DNA from: CAVTWH01 sp963850915
Lineage (GTDB): Bacteria > Actinomycetota > Actinomycetes > Mycobacteriales > Micromonosporaceae
Direction: 5' to 3'
DNA: 64,000 nt
Assembly: GCA_963850915.1 (NCBI GenBank)
Contig: CAWKND010000004.1
Coordinates: forward strand, 310,001-374,000
Part shown: one piece after another, positions 1 through 11,884 of the stretch
Position numbering within the stretch: the first letter of the stretch is position 1
How the letters are laid out: every line of letters begins with the position of its first letter
The notes under the pieces: generated by a model
What the model saw: the letters and a program-made list of their open reading frames with translations, nothing else
Told to the model about the DNA's origin: nothing
Database searches by the model: none
Program-made: the position numbers and the translations under genes

Positions 1-916
1 CCCGGAACTGTGGCAGCAGCCCGTACCCGACCATCGCCTGCTGGGTCACCGGCTCCTGGTAGACCAGCCCGATCTCGCCGGCGAACTCACCGGTACCGGC
101 GTCCATGATCACCAGCTCGCAGCGCTCCCCGGCGAGCCACCTGCTGTACGAGCGGGCGCACCGGGCGACCTCCTCCGACAGCGGCGGCGCGATCGGCGGC
201 ACGCTGGTGGCGACCACTTCGGGCAGCGTGTTCAGTGCGTGCATGGCCGGCGCGTCGGTCTCCCACAACGGGCGTAGCGTCACCACACCGTCGGTCAGGT
301 ACCCGTGCGGCCCCGATTTGCCGGGCTTCCCCTGGGCGTCCGGCGGCCCCGGCAGGTCGGGCAGCAGCCGCTCGGTCGGTGCCGGGTCGGTCGCCAGCCG
401 GGCCCAGACGATCAGGTCGTGCCGGCTGCCGTCGCGGTTCGCACCGCGCCCGCGAGCCACCCCTTCGCGGCGGTACCCACAGCCCAGCGCCACCCGCTGG
501 CTCGGCCAGTTGGCCGCCTCGGTGAGCAGCGCCAGCCGGGCCACGCCGTGCGCGTGTGCCCAGGCGGTGAGCGCCCGGGTGGCGTCGCCGGCCACGCCAC
601 GGTTGCGCGCCCACGGCGCCACCCAGTACCCGATCTCGCCGTACCCGCCCGCCGCCGACACGTCGTTCAGCCCGATGCTGCCCAGCAGCTGGTCGCTGGC
701 CGGGTCGACGATCACGAAGCTGGCCCCGCCGCGCTGCCGGGTGGCCTCCGCGCTGCCGATCCAGGCCAGCGCGTCGTCGCGCCGGTAGGGCACCGGTAGG
801 ACGGGCAGGAAACGGATGATCGCCGGATCGGCCGCGGCGGCCACGACCTGGTCGGCGTCGCCCGGCTCAGGGGTACGCAGGAGTACCCGCTCACCGAGGA
901 TCTGTTCGTACGGCAA
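1..916 (-). CDS. Tandem GNAT acetyltransferase, 3' end cut by window edge
   Basis: Predicted acetyl-CoA-dependent N-acetyltransferase with two GNAT domains; substrate unknown. The reading frame is open from the start to the window edge, so the C-terminus is missing. The first domain starts LPYEQILGERVLLRTPEPGD and has the acetyl-CoA loop around ARNRGVAGDATRAL; the second starts YLTDGVVTLRPLWETDAP. No ATG is available. I chose TTG at 916 because it places the family-typical G-E-R-V-L-L-R about 8 residues in; a CTG at 925 preceded by GGGGAG is the alternative. It lies 37 bp downstream of a second tandem GNAT gene on the same strand, so the pair is probably one operon and a duplication. Function is certain at family level only. 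Confidence 0.72.
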   Translation of the reverse strand, partial: MPYEQILGERVLLRTPEPGDADQVVAAAADPAIIRFLPVLPVPYRRDDALAWIGSAEATRQRGGASFVIVDPASDQLLGSIGLNDVSAAGGYGEIGYWVAPWARNRGVAGDATRALTAWAHAHGVARLALLTEAANWPSQRVALGCGYRREGVARGRGANRDGSRHDLIVWARLATDPAPTERLLPDLPGPPDAQGKPGKSGPHGYLTDGVVTLRPLWETDAPAMHALNTLPEVVATSVPPIAPPLSEEVARCARSYSRWLAGERCELVIMDAGTGEFAGEIGLVYQEPVTQQAMVGYGLLPQFR

Positions 917-953
917 CCCGTTCAGTGCGTCTCCCCGTGGTCTCAGGTCCCGG

Positions 954-2099
954 TCAGCGCGGGTCGGTAGCGAGTCGGGCGGCGACCCAGGCATCCAGCC
1001 GCTTGCGGCCGGCCGCGCCGGAGCGGCCGTGCAACGCGCCGCGCTCGACGCCCTCCTCCTGGAAGCCGCACTTGCGCGCGACCTGGCGGGAGGCTTCGTT
1101 GCCGACCGCGGCGCGCCAGCGGATCCGCTCCAGGCCGAGGGTGTCGAACCCCCAGGCGCTGAGGGTACCCAGTGCGGCGCTCGCGTAACCCCGCCCCCGT
1201 GCCTCGGGCGCCACCAGGAAGCCCACCTCGGCATCGGTACCGTCCGGCTGGTTCAGCCGCAGGTCGATGCTGCCCAGCCAGGCGTCGTCCGGGCCGACGA
1301 TCGCGCACACCACCTCGGTACCGAAGGCCCAGGCCCGGCGCGCGTGTGCCACGAAGTACTCGGCGTCGGAGCGCTGGTACGGGTCGGGCACGCTGGTCCA
1401 GCGCGTCGACTCGGGGTCCCGGCAGCCGGCCGTGATCGCGTCCACGTCCCGATCCGCCGGCGCCCGGAGCCGTCCCAGCCCGCCCGGCAACGCAAGTACC
1501 GGCGGCGGGTCACCGAGTACCCGCGCCCGCCGGGCCACCGCCGAACCCTGGACGTACCGGGCCGGCGTCTCCATCGTGAGCTGGCCCGGGAGCAGCGTGC
1601 CGACCCAGCCGTCCAGCAGGCCCTGCGGGTTCGGGGCGCGGAACTGCCAGCTGCCGTCGATGTGGAACCCGGCGCGCAGAGCCACCAGCCGCGAAGCTTG
1701 GTTGCCCACCTCGGCCTGCCAGGTCAGCCGCTCGATCGCCCGCTCCTCGAAGGCGTACCGGCAGACCAGCCGGCTGGCCCGCAGGGCGACGCCGCGGCCA
1801 CGGGCCGGAGCCGCCGTCCAGTACCCCAGCTCGGCCAGGCCGTCACGGATCCACACCAGCCCGCAGGAGCCGAGCAGTTCGCCGGTGACCGAGTCGACAA
1901 CAGCGAAGTTGGCACTGCTGCCCGACTCCCAGCCGGCCGGCGCCACCTGGGTCACGAACTTCTCAGCGTGGGACATCAGGTACTCGGCCGGCAGCGTGGT
2001 GTACCGCGGGATGAGCGGATCCTGTGCCGCCCGGTACACCGCCCCGGCATCGCCGGGCTCCCACGGCCGCAGCGTCAGGTCCCCGTCATCCAGTCGCAT
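954..2099 (-). CDS. Tandem GNAT family N-acetyltransferase
   Basis: 381-residue protein with two GNAT folds in a row. Domain 1 (about residues 8-165) contains the acetyl-CoA-binding loop ARGRGVALRASR near residue 100; domain 2 (about 215-375) contains EARGRGYASAALG near 300 followed by the common GLERIRWRAAVGNEAS helix-strand. RimJ/RimL-type GNATs acetylate N-terminal amines of ribosomal proteins or small amines, but nothing here fixes the substrate. The start ATG at 2099 is followed at once by the first beta strand (LTLRPW). An AT-rich palindrome lies 28 bp upstream. It is divergent from secA and upstream of another tandem GNAT gene of the same build. Confidence 0.85.
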   Translation of the reverse strand: MRLDDGDLTLRPWEPGDAGAVYRAAQDPLIPRYTTLPAEYLMSHAEKFVTQVAPAGWESGSSANFAVVDSVTGELLGSCGLVWIRDGLAELGYWTAAPARGRGVALRASRLVCRYAFEERAIERLTWQAEVGNQASRLVALRAGFHIDGSWQFRAPNPQGLLDGWVGTLLPGQLTMETPARYVQGSAVARRARVLGDPPPVLALPGGLGRLRAPADRDVDAITAGCRDPESTRWTSVPDPYQRSDAEYFVAHARRAWAFGTEVVCAIVGPDDAWLGSIDLRLNQPDGTDAEVGFLVAPEARGRGYASAALGTLSAWGFDTLGLERIRWRAAVGNEASRQVARKCGFQEEGVERGALHGRSGAAGRKRLDAWVAARLATDPR

Positions 2100-2126
2100 G
2101 ATCGTGACCCATCCAATCGACTGAGC

Positions 2127-2138
2127 GCTAAATTTAGC
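2127..2138. promoter_or_regulatory. AT-rich perfect palindrome GCTAAATTTAGC
   Basis: Twelve-base perfect palindrome in the roughly 240-bp gap between the divergent GNAT gene (start 2099) and secA (start 2341). An uninterrupted AT core is rare in this GC-rich DNA. Position close to the GNAT start suggests an operator or promoter core for that gene. The regulator is unknown. Confidence 0.3.
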
Positions 2139-2340
2139 CCGTCCGGTGCCTGGCTGTCGTGACGATTGTCGGCTGTGTCACCCCACGCCTGCCGGCTCCG
2201 TCACCCGCGCTCGGCTGCTCCGTCACCCGCGCTCGACGGGGTCTGCGCGGGATGCTCGGGAGAAGGCGGGTAGCGCGGGTGTGAGAACGGCGGGTCACCC
2301 GCCTACGATGGGGGCGCAGACTTGTCTAGGGAGCTTATCC

Positions 2341-5322
<2,982 letters not shown>

Positions 5323-5339
5323 CCAGCAACTCAGCACCG

Positions 5340-5376
5340 CGAGGGCCTGTCTACCACTGAGGTGGGCAGGCCCTCG
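5340..5376. terminator. Hairpin terminator between convergent secA and DUF6459 gene
   Basis: Ten-base perfect stem CGAGGGCCTG / CAGGCCCTCG with a 17-base loop, 17 bases after the secA stop, followed by a weak T-rich stretch. It sits between convergent genes and could serve both directions. Confidence 0.7.
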
Positions 5377-5404
5377 CTGTTGTCCTGGTAGGAGCAGTGG
5401 GCGG

Positions 5405-6157
5405 TCACAGCACTTCGAGGAACGTGCAGAGCCAGCCGACCGGGCGACGCTCCAGGCGTACCGCCATCGCCCACCGCTCCGGCCCCCGGCCGAGTACCAC
5501 GCTCACCTCGGCAACTCCGTCCGCCGGCTCCATCACCACCTGCAGCCGTACCGCCACCGGGTCGAGCTGACCGCGCTGGCGCGCCGCCGGCTGCGCCGGA
5601 CGGTGCGGGGCCAGGCCGGCGTTCGGGCCGCGGCGCCGGCGTGGCCGTAGCAGCGTGGCCTGTACCTCCTCGTAGTGCTCCGGCGCGACCAGCACGATCA
5701 GGTGGCGTACCGGCCGGAACCCGTCGAGTACCTCCAGGCACGCCTTGACGAACCGAGCCGCCGCGACCTCGCCCGGCGTGGGCCGCGCCGGCGTCCCGCT
5801 GCGGTCGCGGTGGTCCCCGGACTCCTCGGCGGCCCGCGCCTCGTCCGCCGGCCCGGTCACACCGGCAGACCAAGCCTCGCCGCCCGCCCGGGTCGCCTCG
5901 GCTGCCCGGGTCGCCTCGGCAGTTCGGGTCACTTCGGGGCGGTTCCAAGCGGCCGGTTGGCTCCCCGACGTAGCTGTCGCCCGATCGTCTGGCGGCCAGC
6001 CCGCCCGGCGTGACCTCGGCGCCCGCGTTTCCGGAGCTGCCGAGCCGGGTGTACCCGCGTCGGCGTACTCGTCGTCGAAGGGTGGCTCCAGCCGAGGCGC
6101 CGGGTGGATGCGTACGACGCCCGGGCGCGGACTGGGCGGGGCGAGCGTGAGGGTCAT
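5405..6157 (-). CDS. DUF6459 (Rv3235-like) protein
   Basis: 250-residue protein. The N-terminal 120 residues are Pro/Ala/Arg-rich and look disordered; the C-terminal 110 residues (RFVKACLEVLDGFRPVRHLI through to LERRPVGWLCTFLEVL) match my memory of the Rv3235/DUF6459 family, an actinobacterial protein of unknown function commonly encoded near secA. The start ATG at 6157 (MTLTLAPP) has AGGAG eight bases upstream; the frame continues 21 codons further up but without a ribosome site. Conserved neighbourhood with secA and the small HTH gene supports the family call; role unknown. Confidence 0.75.
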   Translation of the reverse strand: MTLTLAPPSPRPGVVRIHPAPRLEPPFDDEYADAGTPGSAAPETRAPRSRRAGWPPDDRATATSGSQPAAWNRPEVTRTAEATRAAEATRAGGEAWSAGVTGPADEARAAEESGDHRDRSGTPARPTPGEVAAARFVKACLEVLDGFRPVRHLIVLVAPEHYEEVQATLLRPRRRRGPNAGLAPHRPAQPAARQRGQLDPVAVRLQVVMEPADGVAEVSVVLGRGPERWAMAVRLERRPVGWLCTFLEVL

Positions 6158-6225
6158 CCGGCCGGCTCCTTCATGGCACAGGTGGCGCGGCCGCCCGGAG
6201 CGAACCGCGCCGGTGGCCAATGCCT

Positions 6226-6311
6226 ACGTTTGCTTTCGTTTGCCTCCAAGAAACTATGTTGGATGCTGTCAGGCAGCGTCAAGATGCCGACGTTTGCGTT
6301 CGTTTGCCTTC
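6226..6311. repeat. Pair of 22-bp direct repeats in AT-rich intergenic DNA
   Basis: ACGTTTGCTTTCGTTTGCCT at 6226 and ACGTTTGCGTTCGTTTGCCT at 6290, 64 bp apart centre to centre; each itself holds two TTCGTTTGC/ACGTTTGC half-repeats. They lie just upstream of the DUF6459 gene start in the 342-bp gap 6158-6499. Direct-repeat arrangement fits operator sites for MerR/BldC-type proteins, and the neighbouring gene encodes an excisionase-like HTH, but any link is inference. Confidence 0.5.
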
Positions 6312-6403
6312 GATGGACATAGCGACAAATGCCAAGTGCCACGCCTAAGCCGCATCCAGGACACACCGCCTGCGCCGACGGCGGCCGGCGAGTGCGGGTC
6401 TGC

Positions 6404-6455
6404 GTGATCACGGAAGAAAAGCGCCGTCATAGCAACACTTTTCTGACGTGATCAC
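6404..6455. repeat. Long inverted repeat with TGATCA cores
   Basis: Arms GTGATCACGGAAGAAAAG (6404-6421) and CTTTTCTGACGTGATCAC (6438-6455) match at 16 of 18 positions around a 16-base loop. It is downstream of the HTH gene (stop at 6500) and upstream of the DUF6459 promoter region. It may be a terminator, an operator, or both; no T-run follows in either direction. A further 12-base palindrome GGGGGTACCCCC abuts the HTH stop at 6488-6499. Confidence 0.5.
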
Positions 6456-6499
6456 GAAAGGAACCTGCGGCGCCAGCCGGCCGGGGGAGGGGGTACCCC

Positions 6500-6739
6500 C
6501 TATTCGGGGTCTGCCTCGTCTTCGCGGCCGATCAGCGGATTCGCCTTCACCCACTGCGCTGTTTCGGCGTACTTGCGCTCGATGTACTCTTCCAGCCGGG
6601 TCCGCTCGATGCGCCAGGCACCCCGGCCGCCGACTTTGATCGCCGCCAGTTCGCCGCTGCGTACCATGTGGTAGACCTGCGAAAGCGACACCGAAAGCTC
6701 CTCGGCGACCTCGTTCATCTGCAGGAACCGGCTTGTCAT
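6500..6739 (-). CDS. Small excisionase/BldC-like helix-turn-helix protein
   Basis: 79-residue DNA-binding protein. The sequence MTSRFLQMNEVAEELSVSLS begins a MerR-like winged HTH of the excisionase (AlpA/Xis) type; then QVYHMVRSGELAAIKVGGRG and AWRIERTRLEEYIE complete the wing. The C-terminal 20 residues are acidic. No Shine-Dalgarno is seen; CAAACT ends six bases before ATG, so the mRNA may be leaderless. This protein type is conserved next to the DUF6459/secA neighbourhood in actinobacteria and is chromosomal, not phage. The nearby direct and inverted repeats at 6226-6455 are candidate binding sites by position only. Confidence 0.85.
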   Translation of the reverse strand: MTSRFLQMNEVAEELSVSLSQVYHMVRSGELAAIKVGGRGAWRIERTRLEEYIERKYAETAQWVKANPLIGREDEADPE

Positions 6740-6865
6740 TGGTTCAGTTTGCCATCGGTTCCCTGTGTTGCGCCCCTCCCGGCCGCCACGACGGCCGGAT
6801 CCCGGGCGAGAGTGGGCGCGCCGAGCCGATCGAGAAGCCGGGCTCATCGAGGGAGAGCGGAATCC

Positions 6866-7384
6866 GTGACGGTTGATCTCATGCGGGTGTACCTGCCGGC
6901 CAGCCTGCCGCTGCTGGCCCAGCTCCGGGACGCCGGTTGGTGGCCGGAGGGCGCCGAGGCGCACGCCGTCACGCCGGGCCTGCGCGAGTGGTACGTGGAC
7001 GGCGACGAGGAGGAGCTGGAGTTCGTCGCGTTCACCCGGGCGGCCCAGGCCGCGCTCCTGTTGCTGCACAAGGATCCCGCGGCGCCCCGGCGCCGGGTGG
7101 TGATCAGCGCCGACCTGCCGTCCAGCGCGGTGGACACCACCGATCCGCAGCTCGGCGACAGCGCGGTCCGGCTGCGCGCGGCGGTACCGCTCGGCGCGGT
7201 GGCCGCGATCCACGTCGACGATCCGGGGGTGGCCGCGCAGATCGCCGCGGCGGCCGAGGTCGCGCCAGCGGCGCTCGCCGGCGACGAGGACGCCCAGTTC
7301 GTCGTGGACGGTACCGAAGACCATGATCTTGCCTGGTACGACATCACCGAGCTGCCGCACCTGCTGGACGGTACGGCCGGCTGA
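6866..7384 (+). CDS. DUF6912 family protein
   Basis: About 172 residues, no membrane segment or signal. The core MRVYLPASLPLLAQL with downstream GLREWYVDGDEEELEFVAFT matches the actinobacterial DUF6912 family as I remember it; function unknown. The GTG at 6866 has GGGAG ten bases upstream and was chosen; the internal ATG at 6881 gives the family-typical MRVY start but has no ribosome site of its own. It is convergent with the next gene. Confidence 0.75.
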   Translation: MTVDLMRVYLPASLPLLAQLRDAGWWPEGAEAHAVTPGLREWYVDGDEEELEFVAFTRAAQAALLLLHKDPAAPRRRVVISADLPSSAVDTTDPQLGDSAVRLRAAVPLGAVAAIHVDDPGVAAQIAAAAEVAPAALAGDEDAQFVVDGTEDHDLAWYDITELPHLLDGTAG

Positions 7385-7395
7385 CTGGCGGGGTG

Positions 7396-8870
7396 CTAAC
7401 GCCTGCGGCGCTTGGGCAGGGTACGGCCGAAGCAGATCAGTGCCACGATCGCGCCCACAAACAGCACCACCAGTGCCTGGTTGAGGCGCGAGTTCTTCCA
7501 GTAGTCGAGGAGTACCCGGTCGCCCTCGGAGAGTCCGGCGACAGCGGCGAAGACCTGCCGACCGGCGATCCGGGTCACCACCTCGGCGACCAGCAGGACC
7601 ACCCCGGGCAGGGCGCCGGCGCACAGGTACGAGACGAGCCGGGCGGGGGTGCCCGAGCGGCGCAGGTACCAGAACGCGACCAGCCCGGCCGCCAGTCCAC
7701 CGACGAGCGCCTCGGTGACCGCCAGGCGGGTACCGGCGTTCCACTGCGACACCCCGGTCGAGTTGCCGCCGAACACGCCGCGCAGCGGGCTCTGGAAGAC
7801 CTGGATGGTGAACTCCACCAGGAAGACAGCCAGGGTGGCCGCGATCCCGGCGACGACGACCGAGCGCTGGGGCAGCCCGGCGAGTACCCCGCCGAGTGCC
7901 CCGGTGACGAACATGGCCACGGCCAGGAAGATGATCGCCCCGCGGTGGCCGTACCCGGCGAGTACGAGGACGCCGACCACAGCACCGGTCAGCGCGCCGG
8001 TACCCACAGCGGCCAGCCAGCGGGTCCTGGTTCCCAGCTCGGGGCGCCGGCTCAGCGCGAGGTTCACCACGGCGGTACCCACGCAGGCCCCGGTGAGCAG
8101 CGTCGCCGCGATCACCCCGGGCAGCGCGATGCTCGTCCAGTCGACGGCGTCCTCGGGCTGTGCCGCGGTACCGATGCTCTGCCACGCCCCGTAGAGGAGC
8201 GTGGCCAGCCACACCACGCCGAGTACCAGGATCTGTACCGTCCACGCCACCGGCCCGACGCGCGGCTTGGCCGGCGCCTGCGGCTTGGCAGTGTCAGTCT
8301 GTGCCGCGCGGCCGGCCGAGCCCGACTTCGCTGCGCCCGATTTCGCTGCGCCGGGCGTCGCTGCGCCCAGCTTCGCGGCGCCCGACTTGGTGGCGGGACT
8401 GGTCGCGACAGCGCTCGTCTTGGCTGGGCCGGTCTTTGCTGGCGCAGGCTTGGGGGTGTTCGGGCCGACCTTGGCTGCGCCGGTCTCTGCGGGAGCGGGC
8501 TCGGGGGCGCTCGGGCCGACCTTGGCTGCGCCGGTCTTTGCCGGGGCGGGCTCGGGGGCGCTCGGGCCAGACTTGGCTGCGGCGGTCTTGGCCGATCCGG
8601 TCTTGGCTGCGCGGTCCCTTGGGGTCGCCGGCTTGGCTGCGCGGTCTGGCCGATCCGGCTGCGAGTGGCTGCGCCGGTCTTGGCTGCGCTGGTCCCGGCG
8701 GAGGCGGGCTTGGGAGTGGCTGCGCCGGTCTTGGCTGCGCTGGTCCCGGCGGAGGGCTCGGGGGTGGCCGGGCCGGTCTTGGGGCGAGCGAGCTTGGGGG
8801 CGGTCGCGGTGGACTCGGCGGTGGTCTCCCCGGACGAGGTGGCGGACGCCGCGGCGCTGCCCTCGGTCAT
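7396..8870 (-). pseudogene. Membrane protein with Ala/Lys/Pro-rich N-terminus, one frameshift
   Basis: Start ATG at 8870 (MTEGSAAASATSSGETT) has GGAG six bases upstream. About 190 residues of repetitive A/K/P/T sequence (units such as SAPEPAPAKTGAAKVG) lead into about 280 residues with roughly seven to eight membrane segments (VAWTVQILVLGVVWLATLLY onward) and a basic tail. The frame breaks near 8645: the repeat there reads GGCCAGACC where a sister copy reads GGCCAAGACC, so one base is missing; restoring it joins both halves. This may be a sequencing error or real slippage in a repeat. Without the correction the product ends up out of frame before the membrane part. No family recognised. Confidence 0.65.
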
Positions 8871-9091
8871 CTGGCTCTCCAATCCCACCGGGTCTCATCC
8901 GGGCCGAGCCAGCCGGCCCACCCACCCTGCCCGGGCGATGGCCTCCCGAGCGGGTCCCAGGGTACGCGGCGCGAGTTGAGCGCCGTGCGCAGGCAGTGGC
9001 GCGTGCCGGGCGGTACCGGGCGGGTTGGCGGTAAGGCGTGAAAGGATGGTGGGTACCACACATGCATCGACGGCTAGCTGCGGAGTAAGTG

Positions 9092-10720
9092 ATGGATGCC
9101 CTGTTCAACACGCCTGAACCACGCAACGAGCCGGTACTCGGATACGCCCCGGGCTCGACCGAGCGCGAAGGTCTGCACAGCCGGCTGGCCGAACTGGCCG
9201 CCGACCGGGTCGAGTTGACCATGACCATCGACGGGGCGCAGCGGATGGGCGGCGGTGACCGGATTGAGGTGGTACAGCCGCATCGTCATTCGCACGTCCT
9301 CGGCGTCACCCGCAACGCGACCGCCGCCGACGCGCAGGCCGCGGTGGCCGCCGCCAAGAAGGCCGCGCCGATGTGGCGGGCGCTGCCGTTCGAGGAGCGG
9401 GCGGCGATCTTCCTGCGCGCCGCCGACCTGCTGGCCGGCCCCTGGCGGCACACGCTCAACGGGGCGACCATGCTCGGCCAGTCGAAGACCGTCCAGCAGG
9501 CGGAGATCGACTCGGCCTGCGAATTGATCGACTTCCTGCGCTTCAACGTGTACTTCGCCCACAAGCTCCTCGGCGAGCAGCCGCTCTCCTCGCCCGGGGT
9601 GTGGAACCGCACCGACCACCGCCCGCTGGAGGGCTTCGTCTACGCGATCACCCCGTTCAACTTCACCGCCATCGCCGGCAACCTGCCGACGTCCGTGGCG
9701 CTGCTCGGCAACACGGTGCTGTGGAAGCCGTCGCCGACCCAGCAGTTGGCCGCGCACTACACGATGCGGCTGCTGGAGGCCGCCGGGCTGCCGCCCGGCG
9801 TGATCAACCTGGTCACCGGGGACGGCATCGCGGTCAGCGACGTCGCGCTCGCCGACCCCGACCTGGCCGGCATCCACTTCACCGGCTCGACGAAGACGTT
9901 CCACCTGCTCTGGAAGACGATCGGGAACAACATCGACCGGTACCGGTCCTATCCGCGGCTGGTCGGCGAGACCGGGGGCAAGGACTTCGTCGTCGCGCAC
10001 TCCAGTGCCGATGTGGACGCACTGCACACCGCGTTGATCCGGGGCGCCTTCGAGTACCAGGGCCAGAAGTGCTCGGCCGCCTCCCGGGCGTACCTGCCGC
10101 GCTCGCTCTGGGACGGCGGGCTGCGCGACCGGCTCGCCGCCACAACCGACGCGCTCTCCTACGGCGATGTCGCCGACTTCGCCAACTTCGGTGGCGCGGT
10201 GATCGACGCGCGCGCGTTTGCCAAGCACGCCAACGCTTTCGACATGATGAAGAACGACCCGGCCTGCTCCGTGCTGGCCGGCGGTACGGCCGACGACTCG
10301 GTCGGGTACTTCGTCCGGCCGACCGTTGTCGAGTGCGCCGACCCCGGGCACGAGGTGTTCCGTACCGAATACTTCGGCCCGATCCTGGCCGTGCACGTGT
10401 ACGACGACGCCGACTTCGAGGCGACCGTCGCGCAGGCGGAGTCGGCCGCCCCGTACGCGCTGACCGGCTCGATCTTCGCCACCGACCGTCGGATTGTCGA
10501 CTGGGCCGGCAACGCGCTGCGCTTCGCGGCCGGCAACTTCTACATCAACGACAAGCCCACCGGTGCCGTGGTCGGCCAGCAGCCGTTCGGTGGCGCGCGC
10601 GCCTCGGGTACCAATGACAAGGCCGGATCCTGGCAGAACCTGGTGCGCTGGCTGTCGCCCCGCACCATCAAGGAGACGTTCGTACCCCCCACCGACCACA
10701 CGTACCCGCACATGGGTTGA
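9092..10720 (+). CDS. pruA: 1-pyrroline-5-carboxylate (L-glutamate gamma-semialdehyde) dehydrogenase
   Basis: Oxidises P5C/glutamate semialdehyde to glutamate with NAD, the last step of proline breakdown. 542 residues, as expected for the monofunctional enzyme. Visible: ITPFNFTAIAGNLPT (Rossmann entry), FTGSTKTFHLLWKTIG, the glutamate loop LVGETGGKD, the catalytic cysteine in YQGQKCSAASR, and the C-terminal GGARASGTNDKAGSW. ATG at 9092 lies six bases after GGAG; a GTG one codon earlier is less well spaced. No proline dehydrogenase gene is adjacent. Antisense frames through this gene are shadows. Confidence 0.96.
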   Translation: MDALFNTPEPRNEPVLGYAPGSTEREGLHSRLAELAADRVELTMTIDGAQRMGGGDRIEVVQPHRHSHVLGVTRNATAADAQAAVAAAKKAAPMWRALPFEERAAIFLRAADLLAGPWRHTLNGATMLGQSKTVQQAEIDSACELIDFLRFNVYFAHKLLGEQPLSSPGVWNRTDHRPLEGFVYAITPFNFTAIAGNLPTSVALLGNTVLWKPSPTQQLAAHYTMRLLEAAGLPPGVINLVTGDGIAVSDVALADPDLAGIHFTGSTKTFHLLWKTIGNNIDRYRSYPRLVGETGGKDFVVAHSSADVDALHTALIRGAFEYQGQKCSAASRAYLPRSLWDGGLRDRLAATTDALSYGDVADFANFGGAVIDARAFAKHANAFDMMKNDPACSVLAGGTADDSVGYFVRPTVVECADPGHEVFRTEYFGPILAVHVYDDADFEATVAQAESAAPYALTGSIFATDRRIVDWAGNALRFAAGNFYINDKPTGAVVGQQPFGGARASGTNDKAGSWQNLVRWLSPRTIKETFVPPTDHTYPHMG

Positions 10721-10789
10721 GCCTCCGGCGGAGTGCCAGCGGCTTGTGTCGGCGCTGTGTGGAGGGGCGCGGTCCCGGTCGCGAGACGC

Positions 10790-10795
10790 TATGGT
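10790..10795 (+). promoter_or_regulatory. Predicted -10 TATGGT of a leaderless gene
   Basis: TANNNT hexamer seven bases before the ATG at 10803, with no Shine-Dalgarno in between. Same spacing as at 11885, 14944 and 40699, which suggests transcription starts at the A of the start codon. Confidence 0.5.
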
Positions 10796-10802
10796 CTGGC
10801 AC

Positions 10803-10970
10803 ATGTCTGAGCAGGATGTCGACCCGAGCGGATCGACCGAGCAGTTCAAGGCCTTCGTCCAGCACACCGAGGCGCCCTCGACCAAGACCTTCCCGGTCGG
10901 CCTGGTGGTCGCGGCCGCGGTGACCGCGCTGGTCGTGGTGGCGATCGTGGTGTGGCTGGCCGTCGGCTGA
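10803..10970 (+). CDS. Small single-pass membrane protein
   Basis: 55 residues: an acidic/polar N-terminal half (MSEQDVDPSGSTEQF, cytoplasmic by charge) and one C-terminal membrane helix VGLVVAAAVTALVVVAIVVW ending almost at the stop. This tail-anchored layout is common among unassigned actinobacterial small proteins. The start follows a TATGGT -10-like box by seven bases, so the mRNA is predicted leaderless. No family recognised. Confidence 0.7.
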   Translation: MSEQDVDPSGSTEQFKAFVQHTEAPSTKTFPVGLVVAAAVTALVVVAIVVWLAVG

Positions 10971-11015
10971 CCTGCCACCACCAACAACCGTGCCAGTGCC
11001 AGCCAACCGGCCGTC

Positions 11016-11783
11016 GTGCGCAACTTTGTCGCGCATCCGGTGACCCCGTTGCCGCCCGTGCAGCCGGCTGAGCCGGTCACCCCGACCGCGCCACGGCCCG
11101 TGCGGTGGCCACTGCTGTCGCAGTGGTGGCGGGAGTTGACGTTCCTGCATTGGCCGGTACCCGCCGAGCGCATCGCACCGTTGTTGCCGGCGGGTACCCG
11201 CCCCGACGTGCTGGACGGCACCAGTTACGTGGGGCTGATCGCGTTCCGCATGTCCCGGGTCGGCCCCGGTCCCGGCCCGGGCGTGCCCTACTTCGGCGAG
11301 TTCGCCGAGACCAACGTGCGACTGTACACAGTGGACGATGCCGGCCGGCGTGGCGTGCTGTTCCGCTCGCTGGACGCTGCCCGCCTGGCGCCGGTACTGG
11401 TGGCACGCCTGGGTTTCGGCCTGCCGTACGTGTGGTCGCGGATGCGGCTCACCCGTGACGGGGACTCAGTCGCGTACACGAGCCGGCGCCGCTGGCCCGG
11501 CCCGCGTGGTGCGCGCTGCGACCTGCGAGTCCGGATCGGCGAGCCGGTCGAGTCGCCGAGTCCGCTGGAGGACTTCGTGACCGCCCGCTGGGGACTGCAT
11601 TGGGACGGCTGGGGCCGTACCCGCTACCTGCCCAACGTGCATCCCCGATGGCCGCTGTACCGGGCGTCCCTGGAGTACCTGTCCGACGAGGTGGTGGCCG
11701 CGGCCGGCGTCGAGGTGTCCGGGCCGCCGGTCAGCGTCCTCTACTCCCCGGGCGTACCCGTCCGCTTCGGTACTCCGCTGTAA
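11016..11783 (+). CDS. DUF2071 (YqjF-like) family protein
   Basis: About 255 residues with the DUF2071 signature: PLLSQWWRELTFLHWPVPAE near the start, then GTSYVGLIAFRMSRVG, PYFGEFAETNVRLYT, and the C-terminal YLPNVHPRWPLYRASLEYL. Members are soluble proteins of unclear role (an acetoacetate-decarboxylase-like fold is reported for the family). The GTG at 11016 is the longest start; there is no ribosome site, and starts about 15-30 codons later are possible. A 59-bp decayed copy of its central segment lies at 14292-14350. Confidence 0.8.
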   Translation: MRNFVAHPVTPLPPVQPAEPVTPTAPRPVRWPLLSQWWRELTFLHWPVPAERIAPLLPAGTRPDVLDGTSYVGLIAFRMSRVGPGPGPGVPYFGEFAETNVRLYTVDDAGRRGVLFRSLDAARLAPVLVARLGFGLPYVWSRMRLTRDGDSVAYTSRRRWPGPRGARCDLRVRIGEPVESPSPLEDFVTARWGLHWDGWGRTRYLPNVHPRWPLYRASLEYLSDEVVAAAGVEVSGPPVSVLYSPGVPVRFGTPL

Positions 11784-11884
11784 CCACGCCCGCCGAAGCC
11801 CCTGGATCGGTGCGACGGACGGACTTGCGGTGGGTACCGCAGGTGGTGCCACGGATTGGGGTGGAGCCGCAGGCGGGGTACACA

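Noticed and set aside
6154..6411. Minus-strand ORF with a CPGCG motif in the AT-rich gap
   Set aside because: It overlaps the DUF6459 start and its ribosome site, includes the direct repeats, and has no family or ribosome site of its own.
7393..8979. Plus-strand ORF of 528 codons over the repeat-tail membrane gene
   Set aside because: Repetitive Gly/Ala/Arg shadow of the minus-strand repeats; no recognisable domain.
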